Below are positions 1 to 8,468 of a stretch of 31,128 nucleotides of DNA, piece after piece. Each line of letters begins with the position of its first letter. Within the stretch, counting starts at the first letter, position 1. This DNA comes from CAZOKH01 sp964580315 (GTDB lineage: Bacteria > Chloroflexota > Anaerolineae > Anaerolineales > Anaerolineaceae): assembly GCA_964580315.1 (NCBI GenBank), contig CAZOKH010000044.1:1-31128 (forward strand), read 5' to 3'. The position numbers were made by a program, and so were the translations under genes. The notes below the pieces were generated by a model. That model was not told the origin of the DNA. It was given only the letters and a program-made list of their open reading frames with translations, and made no database searches.

Positions 1-121
1 ACCCGCCCAGGTTGAAGGGCACATCAAACCCCACCCGAAACAGGTGATCGATGCGAAGGATAATGCCTGCCAGCAGGACGAGGATGAGCCCGAAAAGCGA
101 TCCGCCTGACCTGGATTTCAT
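1..121 (-). CDS. N-terminus of a membrane protein, probably a glycosyltransferase (cut by window edge)
   Basis: The first 40 codons of a minus-strand gene are visible, starting at an ATG at 121-119. The peptide has a short basic head (MKSRSGG), one hydrophobic segment at about residues 8-22 (LFGLILVLLAG), then RIDHLFRVGFDVPFNLGG. A single N-terminal membrane helix followed by a '...PFNLGG' loop is reminiscent of GT39/ArnT-like membrane glycosyltransferases of Anaerolineae, but the catalytic part lies outside the window. Its ATG overlaps the TGA of the DUF1801 gene (ATGA at 121-118), which suggests translational coupling. The overlap and the membrane segment are seen; the family is an inference. 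Confidence 0.5.
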   Translation of the reverse strand, partial: MKSRSGGSLFGLILVLLAGIILRIDHLFRVGFDVPFNLGG

Positions 122-492
122 TTTTTCTTTGTTTTTGCCTGCTCTTCTTGCACGCGAAACGCCGTAATTGCCGCAATCAAATCATAGGGAATGGGTTTGT
201 TCAATGGAAACTGCACCGAACCCTTGGCGTTAACATACACGGATAATGCGTCTTTGAATTGTTCAATGCCGCTGGGGGTGGGATAGAAACCAATGTGGTT
301 TTTAAAGGCTGCAAAATGCACCAGGTTTTTCTTCTTAAAAACAAAAGTTGGCATCTGGTATTTGATGGCTTCAACGGCATCCGGTACGATTTCTTTGATG
401 GTGGCGCGGATTTTTTGTAAAATGGCCTGAATCTCTGCCGGAAATAACGCGATATATTCATCGATGCTGGTGGGGGGTGTGCTGTTGTCCAT
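118..492 (-). CDS. DUF1801 / YdhG-like protein
   Basis: A 124-residue soluble protein of the DUF1801 (YdhG, 'iron-chaperone-like') family. Recognisable features are the N-terminal 'SIDEYIALFPAEIQAILQKIR' type helix, the 'AIKYQMPTFVFKKKNLVHFAAFKNHIGFYP' core and the 'GSVQFPLNKPIPYDLI' strand-helix, ending in a lysine-rich tail. The length is normal for the family. Members are structurally similar to frataxin-like or START-like small folds; the biochemical role is not settled. The gene starts 50 nt beyond a terminator that follows the response-regulator gene, so it probably has its own promoter. It overlaps the next gene by 4 nt. Its ATG is preceded by CGGAGGATGAATAA-type sequence, giving a good GGAGG ribosome binding site. 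Confidence 0.85.
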   Translation of the reverse strand: MDNSTPPTSIDEYIALFPAEIQAILQKIRATIKEIVPDAVEAIKYQMPTFVFKKKNLVHFAAFKNHIGFYPTPSGIEQFKDALSVYVNAKGSVQFPLNKPIPYDLIAAITAFRVQEEQAKTKKK

Positions 493-541
493 TTATTCAT
501 CCTCCGTATGCAACATTATACAAATTCTACAGGTGAATGCA

Positions 542-570
542 AAAAAACGCTCGAATGGCGAGCGTTTTTT
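542..570 (-). terminator. Intrinsic terminator after the response regulator
   Basis: Perfect 12-bp stem: AAAAAACGCTCG, loop AATGG (554-558), CGAGCGTTTTTT. It lies 45 nt beyond the stop codon of the response-regulator gene and has A- and T-tracts on both flanks, so it could work in either direction. On the minus strand it separates the two-component operon from the DUF1801 gene. Confidence 0.85.
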
Positions 571-615
571 CTTTGTGTTTTTCAAGTAGTCGGGTTGCGT
601 TTTTTTACCCGGGGT

Positions 616-1269
616 TTATATGCTGCGATGAACAATACCCTGCTGCCAGGCATACACCGCTGCCTGGGTGCGGTCGTCGAGGTGGAGTTTTTTGAGAATG
701 TTGCCGATGTGGGTTTTAACGGTGTTTTCACCAATCACCAGCGTTTCAGCGATTTCGGCGTTGGATTTGCCAGCCGCGATCAGACGCAGCACGTCAAATT
801 CACGCTCTGAAAGCTCTGTGAACGGATTGAGCTCGCTCCGGCGAATGCCTTGCAATTCCTGAATGATGCGCGAGGCAACCCGTGAATCAATCACGGCTTC
901 ACCCCGCGCTGCTTTACGGATGGCGTCGGCGAGTTCGTCGGGTTCGACATCTTTCAACAGGTATGAAATTGCACCGGCGCGCACCGCCGGAAAGATGAAC
1001 TCATCTTGATGGTGCGAGGTGACCACGATGACCTGGGTATCCGGGTGTTGTTTGCGAATCTGGCGGGTGGCTGAGATTCCGTCCAGGTCTCCGGGCAATT
1101 CCAGGTCCATTAGAACTACATCGGGCTGGTGTTGGCTGGCGGCTGAAACCGCCGCCGCACCAGATTCGGCTTCGGCAATCACCTGGATGTCCTCGAGGGT
1201 GTGCAGAAAGGCGCGCACGCCCTGGCGCACAATTTTATGATCATCGACTAGAAGGACACGAATTGGCAT
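616..1269 (-). CDS. NarL/FixJ-family response regulator
   Basis: A 217-residue DNA-binding response regulator. Residues 1-120 form a receiver domain with the acidic pair D9-D10, phospho-acceptor D55 (VVLMDLELPG) and the conserved lysine in 'SYLLKDVEPDEL'. Residues 150-215 form a LuxR-type helix-turn-helix (LSEREFDVLRLIAAGKSNAEIA, then ENTVKTHIGNILKKL). The ATG at 1269 is preceded by AAGGAAA. The gene follows the histidine kinase with a 73-nt gap and the same strand, so the two are a cognate pair, and a strong terminator lies downstream. Targets are unknown; a likely candidate is its own promoter, where a perfect inverted repeat is present at 2958-2996. Confidence 0.95.
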   Translation of the reverse strand: MPIRVLLVDDHKIVRQGVRAFLHTLEDIQVIAEAESGAAAVSAASQHQPDVVLMDLELPGDLDGISATRQIRKQHPDTQVIVVTSHHQDEFIFPAVRAGAISYLLKDVEPDELADAIRKAARGEAVIDSRVASRIIQELQGIRRSELNPFTELSEREFDVLRLIAAGKSNAEIAETLVIGENTVKTHIGNILKKLHLDDRTQAAVYAWQQGIVHRSI

Positions 1270-1342
1270 GATAGTTTTTCCTTATTTATTCAAAGGCAGC
1301 AAACCATGAAAAATGCTGTTTCATGCGGATCGCCGCCATCCC

Positions 1343-2818
1343 TTACAATTGTATGCTGGCAGTCACTTTGGCGCCAACCGCCTGGGTTGATTCAACCAGC
1401 AGTTCACCATGAATTTCCTCGAGACGCTGTTTCATACCCTGAATGCCAAGTGAGTTGGGAGAAATGGCGTTGGGGTCAAATCCCTGCCCGTCATCAGCGA
1501 TGGTTAGAACTGCCTGTTCGGGAGTTAAACTGAGGTCAATTTGGACTGTTTCGGCGTTGGCATGGCGGGCAACGTTTGAAAGCGATTCTTGCAAAACCCT
1601 GTACAGAACCTGTTCCACATTCAAGGGCAACGGGCGCTCGCCACTGGTTGAAACCGTGACGGCAATGCCTGAATGCTCCTGCCAGCGGTTGGCATAGTCT
1701 TTCAATGCCTGCACCAGCCCTTTTCCTTCCAACGCCGCCGGGCGCAGTTCATCGATGATCAGTTTCAGTTCCTGCTGTGTTTCACGGTTTAGCTGCAGGG
1801 CAGATTCCACATGCTCGGCGGCAGATTGTGGATTGGTGGCGATCAGGTTTTTGGCCGCTGAAAGTTGCATACGGGCGGCATAGGTTTGTTGTTTAACCGT
1901 ATCGTGCAGATCGCGGGCGATGCGGTTGCGCTCTTCGATGCGCGCCAGTTCATTGCGGTTGTGCAGCAAAATTTGCAGTTGTTCAGCCATGCCGGTCAGG
2001 TTGCGCGTCAATATGCCAATTTCATCGCCCGAACGATCGTGCGGCATGATGGAAAAGTCTCCCTTGCTCCAGGCCTGTGACGCGTTGGAAAGATTGACCA
2101 GGCGTTTTCGCAGTCCGCGTGAAACCAGCCAGCCAAACAAGCCGCCCACAGGCAGTGAAATGATCAAAATGATGATTGTGGTGGCCACAAAGAATTGTGT
2201 ATAGATGTTCAAATGGGATGGCGTGACAAAGTCAATCGGTTTCAGTTGATAGATTACAATCGCGCTAACCGGGTCATCGTCGCTTTGGCGCAGGGGAAAC
2301 GCCGCCAGCCGGGCGCCGTCAGGGAAAGACAGACTTTGCGAGAAATAATCTTTGCTGCCGGTGAGCGCAGAATCCAGAACATTTTTAATATAGTAGTCAT
2401 TAATCCTGGTGATTTTAAAAGGTTTACCGTAATCACTTGAACTTTCAGCCGGAGCGGAAGCCAGCAAGTTCAGTTTTGGATCGAGTACGTAAATGGGTGC
2501 GCCGGTGATCAGGGTGTTGGCATAATCCAGCGATTCGCGCACGGTGTAAGATTGAAAGTCTTTACGGTTGAAGCCTTGCTCGTACACACGATCTAACCAG
2601 GTTTGCAGGGCATCGTGATCTTCCAATAAATAGGGGATGTTGTCCTGGAAAGCAGTTTTTGACCAGTAATAACTATCGTGGATGCGCGAATCAACCTGAG
2701 ATTCAATCAGGAGGGCGAAGCCGACCATCATGGCAGTCAGCACAATCACAGAGCAGATTGTGACCACTGCGTAGGATAGCGATATTTTCCATTGAAGGCG
2801 TCGGAAAAAAGAAAGCAT
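1343..2818 (-). CDS. Membrane sensor histidine kinase (NarX/LiaS type)
   Basis: A 491-residue kinase with TM1 at about residues 12-38, a sensor region of about 150 residues outside the membrane, TM2 at about 203-226, a HAMP linker (LSNASQAWSKGDFSI), a HisKA_3 dimerisation helix with phospho-acceptor H305 (ARDLHDTVKQQ), and a HATPase domain (QESLSNVARHA N-box; IADDGQGFD G1; GIQGMKQRL G2). This class phosphorylates NarL-type regulators, matching the next gene. I chose the ATG at 2818 rather than the one 12 nt upstream because AGGAG lies 4 nt before it, while the upstream ATG has no such site. A 29-codon membrane micro-ORF precedes it by 46 nt. The sensor region is not one I recognise, so the stimulus is unknown. 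Confidence 0.94.
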   Translation of the reverse strand: MLSFFRRLQWKISLSYAVVTICSVIVLTAMMVGFALLIESQVDSRIHDSYYWSKTAFQDNIPYLLEDHDALQTWLDRVYEQGFNRKDFQSYTVRESLDYANTLITGAPIYVLDPKLNLLASAPAESSSDYGKPFKITRINDYYIKNVLDSALTGSKDYFSQSLSFPDGARLAAFPLRQSDDDPVSAIVIYQLKPIDFVTPSHLNIYTQFFVATTIIILIISLPVGGLFGWLVSRGLRKRLVNLSNASQAWSKGDFSIMPHDRSGDEIGILTRNLTGMAEQLQILLHNRNELARIEERNRIARDLHDTVKQQTYAARMQLSAAKNLIATNPQSAAEHVESALQLNRETQQELKLIIDELRPAALEGKGLVQALKDYANRWQEHSGIAVTVSTSGERPLPLNVEQVLYRVLQESLSNVARHANAETVQIDLSLTPEQAVLTIADDGQGFDPNAISPNSLGIQGMKQRLEEIHGELLVESTQAVGAKVTASIQL

Positions 2819-2864
2819 ATTACTCCTCATTTCTATTTATTCAGTATAGCTGGATCTAAACCGT

Positions 2865-2954
2865 TTATGAATTGGCGTCACGATCTTTAATAAACATGGG
2901 CATGACGCTGAAGGCAGCGAAAAGGCTGCTGACCAGAATAACCAGGAAAATCAT
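2865..2954 (-). CDS. 29-residue putative membrane micro-protein upstream of the kinase
   Basis: A short open frame encoding 29 residues that begins MIFLVILVSSLFAAF, continues SVMPMFIKDRD and ends at TAA. About 20 hydrophobic residues followed by a charged K-D-R-D tail would make a single-pass, tail-in-cytoplasm peptide. What argues for a real gene is the ribosome binding site: AGGAGGT lies 4 nt before the ATG, stronger than that of the kinase itself. It is on the same strand, 46 nt before the kinase start, so it would be the first gene of the operon. Small membrane peptides beside sensor kinases often modulate the sensor, but I know no homologue; that role is inference. It could also be a leader peptide. 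Confidence 0.55.
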   Translation of the reverse strand: MIFLVILVSSLFAAFSVMPMFIKDRDANS

Positions 2955-2957
2955 GGT

Positions 2958-2996
2958 AACCTCCTATCTTCTTTCTGCTTCAAAGTATAGGAGGTT
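2958..2996. promoter_or_regulatory. Perfect 10-bp inverted repeat covering the RBS of the micro-ORF
   Basis: AACCTCCTAT (2958-2967) and ATAGGAGGTT (2987-2996) are exact inverted copies separated by 19 nt; an inner CTTT/AAAG pair (2971-2974, 2982-2985) would close a shorter loop. On the minus strand the proximal arm is the AGGAGG ribosome binding site of the 29-codon ORF. If transcription starts upstream of 2996, the RNA hairpin would hide that site. A TATACT box on the minus strand (2989-2984) lies within the repeat, and no good -35 box is seen in front of it, so the alternative is a DNA operator for the response regulator at an activator-dependent promoter. Confidence 0.5.
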
Positions 2997-3065
2997 TGCC
3001 TGTTTGGCGGTTCATTCGTGAGGGTGAAAACAGATCAGACCAGGGGATGATTTTTAACAAAAATA

Positions 3066-3115
3066 GCAGGTTGGGTGAAGAGATGGATCAATCCATCCTT
3101 CTCCGCCCAACCTGC
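3066..3115 (-). terminator. Intrinsic terminator of the six-gene TetR operon
   Basis: GCAGGTTGGG (3066-3075) pairs exactly with CCCAACCTGC (3106-3115), with further pairing inside (ATGGAT/ATCCAT around a CA turn). On the minus strand the hairpin is followed by a T-rich stretch (CTATTTTTGTT). It lies 32 nt past the stop codon of the MFS gene and thus closes the operon running from 9742. Confidence 0.8.
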
Positions 3116-3147
3116 GGAAACTGTACAGGCATGTGTTCTAAGAAAAA

Positions 3148-4431
3148 TTATGCTTCAGCCGGCGCGGCAGACAGGCTGTCGCTGAAATCTTTCAAGCTGG
3201 GGTGCAAAGCCATCCACACGGTGACCAGCAGCACCAGCCCGCCGGCGATGGCAAACATCAGGGTCAGGCTCCATCTGCTCACCGCCCCGGCCACCGCCTG
3301 CGAAATGGGCACCAGGCCGGTGCTGGAGAAGGTCAGCAGGCTCATGATGCGCCCCAACATATCCTTGGGGGCGCGGGTTTGCATCCAGGTGATCATGAGG
3401 ATGGCGATGTAACCGTTACCCAATCCCAGCAAGAGCAGCAGGCCAAAATCAACCCAGGTGTAGTTGATGAAACCCAGCGCGCCCACCACTGTTCCAAACG
3501 AAGCGATCAGCGCCACCAGGATGACCTGCATGACGGCGCCTTTGGGGCGCGGCAGCGAACCGGCGATCAGGTAGCCCGCCAGGTTGCCGCCCGCGAAGGC
3601 CGACATCAATATGCCGTAGGCTGCGGCGCCTTCGGGCAGACGCTGATTGGCCAGCACCGGGATGCCCACCATCAGCGGCCCGATGAGCAGAAAGTTGACC
3701 GCCATCAGCACCGTGAACATCATGCGCAGGACTTTGTCATTCCACAGGTAGCTGACCCCGGCGCGGATGGCTGCCCACACGCTCTCTTTGTTGGCACCGG
3801 CATGGGCATTTTGCCGCTGACCGCTGCGGATGAGCTGCAGAGTGACCGCCGAGACGACGAAGGTGAGGGCGTCGATGGTGAAAGCCAGCCCCACCCCGGT
3901 GAGCGAGCTGGCATAGCGCCCGATGAGGATGCCGGCAATGGTGGGACCCACAAAGCCCGCCAACTGGGTGATGCCCATGATGATGGAATTGCCGGCTTGC
4001 AAATCTTGCTCGTCCACCAGCAGGGGCACAATGCTATTCTCAGCCGGCACGGCGAAACCCGCCACGATGCCGAATGCCAGGCTGAAGGCGTAAATCATCC
4101 ACAATTGGGCGGCATGGGCAAACACCATACCTGCCATGGCGGTGGTCAGGAAGAAGCGCGTGATATTGGCAATCAGCATCACCCGGCGCGGCGAGATGTG
4201 GTCGGTGACGGCGCCGCCGAGCAGCATGAACACGGCGCGCGGCACACCCTGCAGCGCCAGCGCCACGCCCAGCGCCAGGGGATCATTGGTCAGTTTTAGC
4301 ACCAGCCAGGGGGTGGCGATGAGCGAGAACTGGTCGCCCAGCAGCGAGGCAGCCGCCCCGGCAAACAGCAGGCGAAAGTCGCGCAGGCTCATCACCCGCG
4401 CCATGGGGTTGTTGGATGGGTTGGTTTTCAT
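3148..4431 (-). CDS. MFS exporter (drug/siderophore efflux type)
   Basis: A 427-residue major facilitator with twelve predicted membrane helices. The loop after TM2 carries the MFS motif-A-like 'GGAVTDHISPRR', and the N-terminus 'MSLRDFRLLFAGAAASLLGDQFSLIATPWLVL' is typical of the EntS/macrolide-efflux branch (MFS_3). It would pump a small hydrophobic substrate outward using the proton gradient. It is the last gene of the TetR operon, 51 nt after the CPBP protease, with AAGGT before its ATG and a strong terminator 32 nt after its stop. The substrate cannot be read from sequence. Confidence 0.9.
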   Translation of the reverse strand: MKTNPSNNPMARVMSLRDFRLLFAGAAASLLGDQFSLIATPWLVLKLTNDPLALGVALALQGVPRAVFMLLGGAVTDHISPRRVMLIANITRFFLTTAMAGMVFAHAAQLWMIYAFSLAFGIVAGFAVPAENSIVPLLVDEQDLQAGNSIIMGITQLAGFVGPTIAGILIGRYASSLTGVGLAFTIDALTFVVSAVTLQLIRSGQRQNAHAGANKESVWAAIRAGVSYLWNDKVLRMMFTVLMAVNFLLIGPLMVGIPVLANQRLPEGAAAYGILMSAFAGGNLAGYLIAGSLPRPKGAVMQVILVALIASFGTVVGALGFINYTWVDFGLLLLLGLGNGYIAILMITWMQTRAPKDMLGRIMSLLTFSSTGLVPISQAVAGAVSRWSLTLMFAIAGGLVLLVTVWMALHPSLKDFSDSLSAAPAEA

Positions 4432-4482
4432 GCGATTACCTTAATTCATTTTGACGTTTCCGTGATGGTTTCTTGTAATCCG

Positions 4483-5283
4483 TTAAACCTGCGAAGTTGC
4501 CGATATGCTCCTACGGGAAAAGAACAGCAAAGCCAACGCTGCAATTGCATACAGAACCGAAATGACTGCGAAGAAATACACATCTCCCGCAAAGAAACGC
4601 AGCGAAAAATTGAAGCAGAAGTGAATCCAGAAAGCAATCAGCAGATTGTTGCATCTCTGCATAAAGACAGCCATGATGAATGACAGGGCGGTCATCACGA
4701 TAATATTGGCAGCGATATAGATTAGCGCCTGCCCACCGGAATAGTCTGACGCAATAAACCACAGCGGTGTGTGCCAGAAAGCCCAGACCAACCCCAGGAT
4801 GAAATTTCCCTTAATGAACCCATATCGTCCTTCCAGTTCCGGCCGCAGGTAACCGCGCCAGCCTGATTCTTCTCCGCTGGGGCCCTGCAGAGCCGTGAGC
4901 AAGATTGCGCCACCCAGCGCAGAAGGAAGCGCCAGTTGCGACATGAACGGCGTGTTTTTCATCGCCGATAACAGCCACACCGCCGACAGGAAAATGCCGA
5001 AAACAATGACCGGTATGACAATCAGCATTGGCACATTGAGCTTTTCTTGAAAGGCTTGCCTGTAGAAATCCTTGATCGTCATGCCGGGTTTAAGCTTCTT
5101 CAACATCAGCAGCAGCACAATAGTGGGCGACCAACTGCACAAAACGGTAATCGCGTTCATCACCACCGGCGGCGCATGGAATACCATGGACGCCACACCG
5201 CCCAACCCCAAGATCATCACCCAGAACAACAGGTAGGCATTGATACTGTATTTCCACATTGCATTTAGTTTGCTTGCTTTCAT
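4483..5283 (-). CDS. CPBP-family intramembrane metalloprotease
   Basis: A 266-residue polytopic membrane protein of the CPBP/Abi (CAAX protease and bacteriocin-processing) family. The diagnostic motifs are intact: EESGWR at 138-143 (EExxxR), AFWH at 168-171 with H171, and a later HFCFN around residue 228. These are the predicted metal and catalytic residues. The family includes Rce1-type CAAX proteases and proteins linked to bacteriocin immunity. The gene has AAAGGA before its ATG and lies between the ABC ATPase (63 nt) and the MFS exporter (51 nt), all on one strand, suggesting processing or immunity in the same pathway. Confidence 0.9.
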   Translation of the reverse strand: MKASKLNAMWKYSINAYLLFWVMILGLGGVASMVFHAPPVVMNAITVLCSWSPTIVLLLMLKKLKPGMTIKDFYRQAFQEKLNVPMLIVIPVIVFGIFLSAVWLLSAMKNTPFMSQLALPSALGGAILLTALQGPSGEESGWRGYLRPELEGRYGFIKGNFILGLVWAFWHTPLWFIASDYSGGQALIYIAANIIVMTALSFIMAVFMQRCNNLLIAFWIHFCFNFSLRFFAGDVYFFAVISVLYAIAALALLFFSRRSISATSQV

Positions 5284-5346
5284 TTCTGATTTCCTTTAAT
5301 TATTTGTAATAGCGCTGCTTGATAAATCATTCATCATCTGGCAGCG

Positions 5347-6111
5347 TCAGAATTTCATCGTGGTTAGCCAGGCGGCCAGATGCTCTTCGCGGGCTTTGAG
5401 GTCGTCATGGTTCTCATCGTAGCTGCCAGGGCGGTATTCACCGGCGATTTTGCCGTCAAAGATGAACAGCACCCTTTCGCATTTGGCGGCCACTTTAACA
5501 TCGTGCGTGACCAGCAGGACGGTGGTGCCGCTGCGGTGAATTTGCGCCAGCAGGGACATGATTTCACCGGCAGATTTTGAATTCAGGGCGCCGGTGGGCT
5601 CATCGCCGAAGATAATCTTCGGGTCGCTCATCAGCGCGCGGCAAATTCCAACCCGTTGAAGCTGCCCGCCCGAAGCCTGGGTAATATCGCGCTTTTCCAG
5701 GCCGGCAATGCCGGTTTTTTCCATGAGCATTCTTGCTTTTTGGGTCACCTGCGCAGCACGGCTGCCGCCGTCGCGCATGGAGGGAAGGATGATATTGTCG
5801 AGAATGTTCAGGTTTTTCAGCAGGGTGGGTTGTTGAAAAACAAACCCCATTTTGGTTCTGCGCAAGTCGGCCAGCTCGTTCTCTTTGAGCGCCGATAACT
5901 CCACGCCGTCGAATGTGACTTTGCCGCTGTCGACGCTGTCCATGCCGCTCAGGGCAAACATCAGGGTTGTCTTTCCCGAACCCGAGGGGCCCATCACTGC
6001 AACAAACTCTCCCTGGTTGATGGTTACAGACACACCATCGAGGACATTGTGTTTTTCATCGCCCAGGCCGAATGATTTGGTGATATTTTCACCGTTAATA
6101 AGGGTATTCAT
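5347..6111 (-). CDS. ABC transporter ATP-binding protein (LolD/MacB type)
   Basis: A 254-residue ATPase with Walker A GPSGSGKTT at 41-49, a Q-loop in 'GFVFQQPTLL', the signature SGGQLQR, Walker B 'IIFGDEPTG' and the H-switch 'LLVTHDVKVAA'. It belongs to the LolD/FtsE/MacB branch that partners FtsX-fold permeases rather than classic importers. The ATG lies 3 nt after the permease stop codon and its AAGGA site lies inside the end of the permease gene, so the two are translated together. It should power the neighbouring permease at the inner face of the membrane. Confidence 0.95.
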   Translation of the reverse strand: MNTLINGENITKSFGLGDEKHNVLDGVSVTINQGEFVAVMGPSGSGKTTLMFALSGMDSVDSGKVTFDGVELSALKENELADLRRTKMGFVFQQPTLLKNLNILDNIILPSMRDGGSRAAQVTQKARMLMEKTGIAGLEKRDITQASGGQLQRVGICRALMSDPKIIFGDEPTGALNSKSAGEIMSLLAQIHRSGTTVLLVTHDVKVAAKCERVLFIFDGKIAGEYRPGSYDENHDDLKAREEHLAAWLTTMKF

Positions 6112-6114
6112 GGA

Positions 6115-8433
6115 TTATTCCTTGATATTTTCAGCGATTTTGATTTGACCTGCGCCCAGGGCGCCGACGGCCGTGGCAAACAACACCACACATGCCATCA
6201 TCAGTGGGCTGAGCAGGTAAGCAAAAACCGGGTTGATTGTGAAATTGAAAGATGATGCGCCAAAAGTGGCGATGACAGCCCCCACCAGCGATTGCCCGAG
6301 CGTGTTTGCCAGCAGCGTGCCCAGCACAACCCCGGCCAGCAGGACGAATACCGCGCGCGCCATATACTGCCAGGTAATATCCGCGTTGGAAAAACCGAAG
6401 GCTTTGAGTACGGCAATGGAATAGCGATCTTTGGCGACCAACATTTTCATGAACAAGAAGGTGATCAGCGCTGTGATGACCAGCGCCACGGCAATGGCAG
6501 CCAGGGAAGCGGTTGCAACCGAACGGATTGTGCCGCCAAAGGTTTGCGTAATGAACTCATCAATACCGGTAACTTTGGCAAAAGCGAACCTTTGCGCGTA
6601 TGATTCCACTACTGGATCAATCAAAGCTGCATCGGTGAGCTGCGCGCTGATCACGCTCCACATGATTTCGGCTGAGTCGTCGCTGAAGACCGCCCTGGCG
6701 GTTTTGCCGCCGTTGGTGATGTCGGAATAAATTCCGCACACGGTGAGGGTCTTCTCGCGCCCGCCAATTAGCAACGTCAGGGCATCGCCAACTTTTTTAT
6801 CCATTTCTCTGGCGTTCAACACCGAGAGCGCAATTTCATCGTCTGCGGTGGGCGCCCTGCCGTCAGAATAGTGGATGGGGAACACCGCATGATCGCCCAG
6901 TTCAACGGTCATCTGTCCTTCTGTGCCGTCATCCAACAATGTCCGGAAGGTTTTGGTGGTGAGCAGAACGTAGCGGGCAATGGCGTCATCCTGCTGCATG
7001 GTCCGCGCAATTTGCGCTGCTTTTTCGGCAATGTGATCGGTTTGTTGAATGTCGATGCGCAGGTCGCTGTCGCCGATGCCCATGTAGGCGATGAAATCTT
7101 TGGAGGCAATGGTGTTGTGCAAATTCTGCGGCAGGATGATGATGAACGCCGCCAGCACCAGCACCGCCAGCATGGTGGCATACAGGCTTTTGCGGGCGAG
7201 AACATCTTTGACGCCCAGGAAAACATTGGTGTTGAACAGGCTGTTGCGGCTCAGGCGGAAAAAGCCCGATCCGGCAGATTTTTCCTGCGCGATGCCGAAG
7301 CGGATCGCCTCTGCCGGGGATATTTTTTTGAATTGCTGCAGCACACCATTCACGTAGGCTACAACCGCAAAGAACATTACCAACACACCGAAGATACCCA
7401 GAAGGGGTGCGATGGCGGCGTTATCGCTTTCACCCATATACAGGCGGATGTTTTCGAGCAGCGCATCTTGAAAGACGAACGAAAGCGCAAAACCAAGCAG
7501 GCTGCCGGCTGCTGCAATCGCCGTGTATTTTCCCAGGTAGGTTTTTTGGATGTCGGAAACGCGCAGGCCGATGGCTTTCATCACACCGATTTCACGGTAG
7601 TCGTCCTCAATTTTCGCCAGGAGCGTGAAGCGGATGCACAGGAAGGCAATGGCAATCACCAGCGCGCTGACCAGCAAAATCACCGCCACCAGCATCCCGT
7701 CTGAAACGGCATTGATCGTTTTGAAGAGCGGATAGGTGAGGGTTGGGCCGTTTGCGTTCAACCCGGCGGCGGTGTAGGCGGTTTCGAATGCGCCGAGCGC
7801 GGACAAATCTTTGAGCCTGAATTCAATCAGATATTCCAGGCTGCCAAATTGTTCCACGGCTGCAAAGTCGTTGGGGCTCACCAGAAAGCGCTTGGAAGAG
7901 GAGAGCAGCGAGTTCATCTGCGAATCGCGCAGCACCCCGGCGATCACAAATTCTTTGTCGAACACCTTTATCTTTTCACCGACCCCGGCGGTACCGTCCT
8001 GTGCGTAACTGATGGGAATATAGATTTCGCCATCAGATACGTTGATCACGTTCCCGTTGAGGTCGAGCAGAAAGTCGAATTGATCGCTCTGCACGGTGAA
8101 GCCGTTATCCTGGACGCTGCCTGCCAGCGTGCCGTTTTCAAATGTAAACTGTGCGCCGTCCAGGTTGAGAAACTCAAGCACCTGAAAGTCGGCCACATTT
8201 TCATGCTGCTGTGCAAAAGCCGTGAGTTGGGTTGTGTCCAGTTGGCCGGAGTGCATTTGCATGAAGTGCGGAGTTTTCGCCTGCGCCATCAGTGTATCGA
8301 TTGCGCCCATGAGGTTGACGGCGAGTGTGGCTGCCAGCGCAACCAGCATGGCCGCGGCGGCAACGAACAACATGGTGGTGAACGTTATCGCTTTACTGCG
8401 TAGAACATCATTGCGGATTATTCTGTAATACAT
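6115..8433 (-). CDS. FtsX-domain ABC transporter permease
   Basis: A 772-residue permease with a duplicated layout: one N-terminal helix (about 14-40), a large outside domain, three helices (about 250-370) ending in an FtsX domain, another helix near 418-440, a second outside domain, and three C-terminal helices (about 650-770). 'EIGVMKAIGLRVSDI' and 'SIAVLKAFGFSNADI' are the paired FtsX coupling-helix motifs. Such mechanotransmission transporters act on lipoproteins, peptides or antibiotics from the membrane rather than importing solutes. It has AGAGG before its ATG, 35 nt after the methyltransferase gene, and its ATPase follows directly. Confidence 0.92.
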   Translation of the reverse strand: MYYRIIRNDVLRSKAITFTTMLFVAAAAMLVALAATLAVNLMGAIDTLMAQAKTPHFMQMHSGQLDTTQLTAFAQQHENVADFQVLEFLNLDGAQFTFENGTLAGSVQDNGFTVQSDQFDFLLDLNGNVINVSDGEIYIPISYAQDGTAGVGEKIKVFDKEFVIAGVLRDSQMNSLLSSSKRFLVSPNDFAAVEQFGSLEYLIEFRLKDLSALGAFETAYTAAGLNANGPTLTYPLFKTINAVSDGMLVAVILLVSALVIAIAFLCIRFTLLAKIEDDYREIGVMKAIGLRVSDIQKTYLGKYTAIAAAGSLLGFALSFVFQDALLENIRLYMGESDNAAIAPLLGIFGVLVMFFAVVAYVNGVLQQFKKISPAEAIRFGIAQEKSAGSGFFRLSRNSLFNTNVFLGVKDVLARKSLYATMLAVLVLAAFIIILPQNLHNTIASKDFIAYMGIGDSDLRIDIQQTDHIAEKAAQIARTMQQDDAIARYVLLTTKTFRTLLDDGTEGQMTVELGDHAVFPIHYSDGRAPTADDEIALSVLNAREMDKKVGDALTLLIGGREKTLTVCGIYSDITNGGKTARAVFSDDSAEIMWSVISAQLTDAALIDPVVESYAQRFAFAKVTGIDEFITQTFGGTIRSVATASLAAIAVALVITALITFLFMKMLVAKDRYSIAVLKAFGFSNADITWQYMARAVFVLLAGVVLGTLLANTLGQSLVGAVIATFGASSFNFTINPVFAYLLSPLMMACVVLFATAVGALGAGQIKIAENIKE

Positions 8434-8468
8434 CAGATACCTCTAATATTTTGTCTCACACACGGTAA

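Noticed and set aside
3202..4299. Long plus-strand reading frame of 365 codons opposite the MFS gene
   Set aside because: It is rich in H, Q, G, R and D with no hydrophobic core or motif, which is the composition expected for the reverse of a membrane-protein gene in a GC-rich genome. The minus-strand MFS protein has clear family motifs.
6871..7704. Plus-strand reading frame of 277 codons opposite the permease
   Set aside because: Low-complexity H/Q/G composition and no ribosome binding site; the permease on the other strand shows full FtsX motifs.
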